DNA from: Rebecca billardiae RCC1528
Lineage: Eukaryota; Haptophyta
Direction: 5' to 3'
Length of the DNA stretch: 64,000 bases
Assembly (NCBI GenBank): GCA_965240325.2
Contig: OZ251246.1
Location: 1,054,001-1,118,000 of the forward strand
Shown here piece after piece: positions 61,041 through 64,000 of this stretch. The translations under genes and the position numbers were made by a program. The first letter of the stretch is position 1; each line of letters starts with the position of its first letter. The notes below the pieces were generated by a model. That model worked only from the letters and a program-made list of their open reading frames with translations, ran no database searches and was not told the DNA's origin.

Positions 61041-62566
61041 TTAAGGTGGCACGGCAGGAAACCGCCGGACTGCGACGTAACAGCCATGGCTGCCGCGTGC
61101 GCACGCCGATTGGGGGCTCGTGCGCGCCGAGCGCGTACAGCACGGTCCGGAGCGCATGCCGGGTGGTCAAAGCACGTGCGCCGGCCTCCTGGCCCGCCCC
61201 CTGATGAGCTCGTCGCGTCTCTCCTCACGCTCCAGCCGTGGACCAGCGTGCACACGTGCGGGTCGGCTGGCGAGCTGCAGACGCGGTGGATGCGCTGCAT
61301 GGTATGTGCGCCACTGGCCGCCCAGATGGTCAGGGCGTACGGGGGCGGACGTGCACACGTGCGTCCAGTCGTTTGAACCGCGCGCCGAGGCTGATTTGGA
61401 GGTGAGCACCTACTCGCGGATGTCGGCGGCACTCCGTGGGCAGCCCGTGGGGCCACAGAAGCCACGGCGGGCAGCATTCGGGCGAGATGTACATGGCCCC
61501 ATGACGGCAGGGAGCGCTCTGTGCGTACGCTACGGGTCCCGCCGAGGTCATTGATACGGGCTTCGCCTGTGTCCGTGGCTAGAACAGGCTGCTCGGGGGC
61601 CCACGGATCACCGTGCATGGTGCTGGTGGCCCCGGCGCCCCAGAGTAGGCTATACGCGGCATGCCAAAACTCGAAATCTTTTATAGAACTTCAACCGGGA
61701 CCCTAGCTACTCTCGAGCCCTTCCCATAAGCTGTGTTCAGCCAGCTCGGCATGCGAATCGTATTGCACGTTTTGAAATTAACACGAAAATGGTCCAAAAT
61801 CGCCGATTTTGGACCATTTTCGTGTTAATTTCAAAACGTGCAATACGATTCGCATGCCGAGCTGGCTAAGCACAGTTTATGGGAAGAGCTCGAGGGTAGA
61901 TAGGGTCCCAGTTGAAGTTCTATAAAAGATTTCGAGTTTTGGCATGCCGCGTATAGCCTACTCTGGGGCGCCGGGGCCACCAGCACCATGGGCGGTGATC
62001 CGTGGGCCCCCGAGCAGCCTGTTCTAGCCACGGACACAGGCGAAGCCCGTATCACTGACCTCGGCGGGACCCGTAGCGTACGCACAGAGCGCTCCCTGCC
62101 GCCATGGGGCCGTGTACATCTCGCCCGAATGCTGCCCGCCGTGGCTTCTGTGGCCCCACGGGCTGCCCACGGAGTGCCGCCGACATCCGCGAGTAGGTGC
62201 ACACCTCCAAAACAGCCTCGGCGCGCGGTTCAAACGACTGGACGCACGTGTGCACGCCCACCCCCGTACGCTCTGACCATCTGGGCGGCCAGTGGCGCAC
62301 AAACCATGCAGCGCATCCACCGCGTCTGCAGATCGCCAGCCGACCCGCACGTGTGCACGCTGGTCCACGGCTGGAGCGTGAGGAGAGACGCGACGAGCTC
62401 ATCAGGGGGCGAGCCAGGAGGCCGGCGCACGTGCTTTGACCACCCGGCATGCGCTCCGGACCGTGCTGTACGCGCTCGGCGCGCACGAGCCCCCAATCGG
62501 CGTGCGCACGCGGCAGCCATGGCTGTTACGTCGCAGTCCGGCGGTTTCCTGCCGTGCCACCTTAAA
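61041..62566. mobile_element. Foldback-type element: inverted repeat with about 760-bp arms
   Basis: Arms 61041-61802 and 61804-62566 are near-perfect inverted copies meeting at AAAATCGCCGATTTT. Termini are TTTAAGGTGGCACGGCAGGA and its reverse complement. Differences are few. No gene is supported in the arms. The sequence AAATCATAGAA(T/G)TGGTCC/AAATCATAGAATGGGTCC occurs 40-50 bp before the left end and directly at the right end, perhaps a target or older element boundary. Likely a foldback or inverted-duplicated transposon; the superfamily is unknown. Confidence 0.7.
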
Positions 62567-62668
62567 TCATAGAATGGGTCCGAGCGACCGTTGTCCGTTT
62601 GCCGCATCGAGCGACGAGTTGAGAGCGTGTCCAACACGCTGATTGTACGCGGCACGGCCGGCAGCCGC

Positions 62669-63109
62669 ATGGGTCGAGGGCGGAGCGCACACATCTGCGC
62701 CCTTTGCGGCCGCGCATTCAGCAGTGGGCACGCACTCGGGCAGCACACGGACGCCAAGCATAGCAGCTTCTATGATGACGAGGACATGCCCGAAGCACCT
62801 GCCGGCCTCGAGGGGAAGGGAGAGTGGCGTAAACGCCATGACTTTCACGGCAAGAAGAGCTTTGGATTCTTCACGTGCACGTGCGGAGCGTACTGGCTCT
62901 CAGCCCATGCCTTTACGAACGAGTTCAAACAGATGTGCAAGACATGCCGCAAGTGGTGGCAGCCAGAGCTCATGTGGCACAACTACTCCTCCCACTCCCG
63001 CGACCAGTTCTCCAACCAACAGCGCGGGGGGGAACATCTCAAGCCGCACCATCGAGACAAGTGCGAGGCATGTGCTGCGGGAGTGTGCACGGCCTGTTCT
63101 GCATATTGA
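62669..63109 (+). CDS. Zinc-finger protein: C2H2 plus 3CxxC-type finger
   Basis: 146 aa from the first in-frame ATG (MGRGRSAHI). A C2H2 finger is CALCGRAFSSGHALGQHTDA followed by KH (C10, C13, H26, H31). Then FGFFTCTCGAYW (C70, C72), QMCKTCRKWW (C90, C93), DKCEACAAGVC (C132, C135, C140) and C143 fit the 3CxxC zinc finger seen in ZAR1-like and receptor-transporting proteins. Such fingers bind RNA or proteins. It begins 103 bp beyond the foldback repeat, so it could be part of a larger element; no evidence decides this. It is short but has all metal ligands and non-random composition. Confidence 0.65.
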   Translation: MGRGRSAHICALCGRAFSSGHALGQHTDAKHSSFYDDEDMPEAPAGLEGKGEWRKRHDFHGKKSFGFFTCTCGAYWLSAHAFTNEFKQMCKTCRKWWQPELMWHNYSSHSRDQFSNQQRGGEHLKPHHRDKCEACAAGVCTACSAY

Positions 63110-63865
63110 TGTGGATGGACTACTCTGACATCTCCCGAACCGTAGGCCGCTGCATAAGTCATCCAAGCCCCGCTCGTGTTCGCCTCCGAGCGGACCGTAC
63201 GGGCTGGCCGTTCGTCAGTAACGACGACTTCTCTTGGCTTGACACTGTGCCCGCGACCATTCCTAGTCTCAGTCCACGCAGAAGTCAAGAACTGCGAGTT
63301 CAGTGGTAGTAGGGCCATCAGTCAGACCTATGCCTGTGAATATAGCGCGGCACAGTAGCTAGCTGTTGGCGGCCGCTACAGTAGTAGTCACACATCGTGT
63401 TCGGCTCCGGGGCTGGCGCAGCCTTATGACTATGTCGGCCGCCGGCACGGTGCGCAGGGCGTCCGTTACGAGTCTGGCGCTTGCATGTGGCTATACTACT
63501 ACACCGACACCGTATCATATTCACAGTCTCCGCATACGGCATACGAGCTAAGACCACGAGGTGCACATCACTAGCTGGCCCTTCGGGTTGTGGCTGCCTG
63601 GCGCTGCGAGTACTGTATACATATGTATGCCCGTGCCGACGTGCATCAGCATGCACTCCACGCCACACGTTCAGCGGGCCACGACTCACGTAAGCCACTA
63701 GCCAGGCGGAAGAAAGTAGCCATTCTACGACGAGCCCGACAAGGCCACGCTCCATAGCAGGCGTCATCACTGCATCCACAACGAGGGCAACGATAAAACT
63801 AGGCTACCTGGGCGAATCATGTTATTGTTGTCACCGCGGTGACAACTGACAACTGACTATTGCTG
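63110..63865. other. Intergenic with 20-bp palindrome
   Basis: About 750 bp with no convincing gene. A perfect palindrome GTTGTCACCGCGGTGACAAC lies at 63827-63846. Confidence 0.5.
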
Positions 63866-64000
63866 CCGGAGGGGTACGCTTCGGCCAACCAGCGGTAGCC
63901 AGCCTTCTCGCCGCGGTCCGAGAAGGCGTCGCAATTGCGCAGCAGCGACTTGTCGTGCGCCTGCGACGCCACCGATCAGCTCTTGAAGTCGGGGCACCGG
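63866..64000 (-). pseudogene. Partial, broken copy of sulfotransferase-like gene
   Basis: The last 135 bases match 60096-60239 of the sulfotransferase-like gene. The frame reads ...RCPDFKS, then TGA where the intact gene has TGG (Trp), then SVASQAHDKSLL, RNCDAFSDRGEKAG, YRWLAEAYPSG. Homology starts abruptly at CCGGAGGGGTACGC. It continues beyond the window, so whether the rest is intact is unknown. Confidence 0.7.

Noticed and set aside
61120-62486. Pairs of ORFs with matching translation in the foldback arms
   Set aside because: Mirror images from the inverted repeat; no recognisable domain.

Overview
This window is nuclear DNA of a eukaryotic microalga or related protist. It is very GC-rich with AT-rich (TA)n microsatellites. 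Gene models with short GC-rich introns close in frame, with donors mostly GTGCG and acceptors ending CAG. The gene set is eukaryotic: ERGIC3, a Rab23-like GTPase, PP5, a ubiquitin-specific protease, RING and F-box proteins, SRCR proteins and a sterol C5-desaturase. A DedA/VTT protein and bacterial-type MgtC and PncB-like proteins add an algal flavour. A haptophyte-like alga fits best, but this rests on composition and gene style, not on a marker gene. There are no bacterial operons, rRNA genes or CRISPR arrays. I recognised no tRNA, but I could not scan for them systematically.

Layout. 0.3-3.7 kb: two tandem MgtC/SapB-like genes on the minus strand, with a divergent DedA-like gene. 4.1-7.8 kb: an NO66/MINA-type cupin oxygenase and an FkbM-type methyltransferase. 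8.6-12.7 kb: a four-exon Rab23-like gene divergent from a five-exon PP5 gene. 13.2-17.1 kb: a candidate DNA transposon with 34-bp inverted ends, an ORF resembling a PD-(D/E)XK nuclease, and a 0.5-kb MITE. 17.3-18.4 kb: a RING-H2 protein. 18.4-23.0 kb: gene-poor DNA with a second MITE type. 23.1-27.6 kb: a single-pass membrane protein and two hypothetical genes. 27.9-35.4 kb: two tandem SRCR genes and ERGIC3. 35.6-36.2 kb: a second, intact copy of the 0.5-kb MITE. 36.5-39.3 kb: a sterol C5-desaturase divergent from a membrane-anchored F-box/cytochrome-b5 fusion. 39.9-42.7 kb: a head-to-head inverted duplicate of a secreted-protein gene. 44.0-45.9 kb: a nicotinate phosphoribosyltransferase. 46.84-54.04 kb: a complete Ty1/copia retrotransposon with 632-bp LTRs that look identical, a TAGAC target duplication, and gag and pol in different frames. 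55.0-56.2 kb: tandem duplications and decayed coding sequence. 57.4-60.4 kb: a ubiquitin protease and a sulfotransferase-like gene. 61.0-62.6 kb: a foldback inverted repeat with about 760-bp arms. 62.7-63.1 kb: a zinc-finger gene. Window end: a broken copy of the sulfotransferase gene.

Functional links are modest. ERGIC3, Rab23 and the SRCR proteins belong to secretion, cilia and the cell surface. The desaturase and the cytochrome-b5-like protein could share electron-transfer chemistry. PP5, the RING protein, the USP and the F-box protein belong to signalling and protein turnover. The most notable structures are the copia element with a CCCAAAC slippery site three bases before the gag stop, the large foldback repeat, the three inverted-repeat element types with visible or probable target duplications, the F-box/cytochrome-b5 fusion, and the head-to-head gene palindrome.
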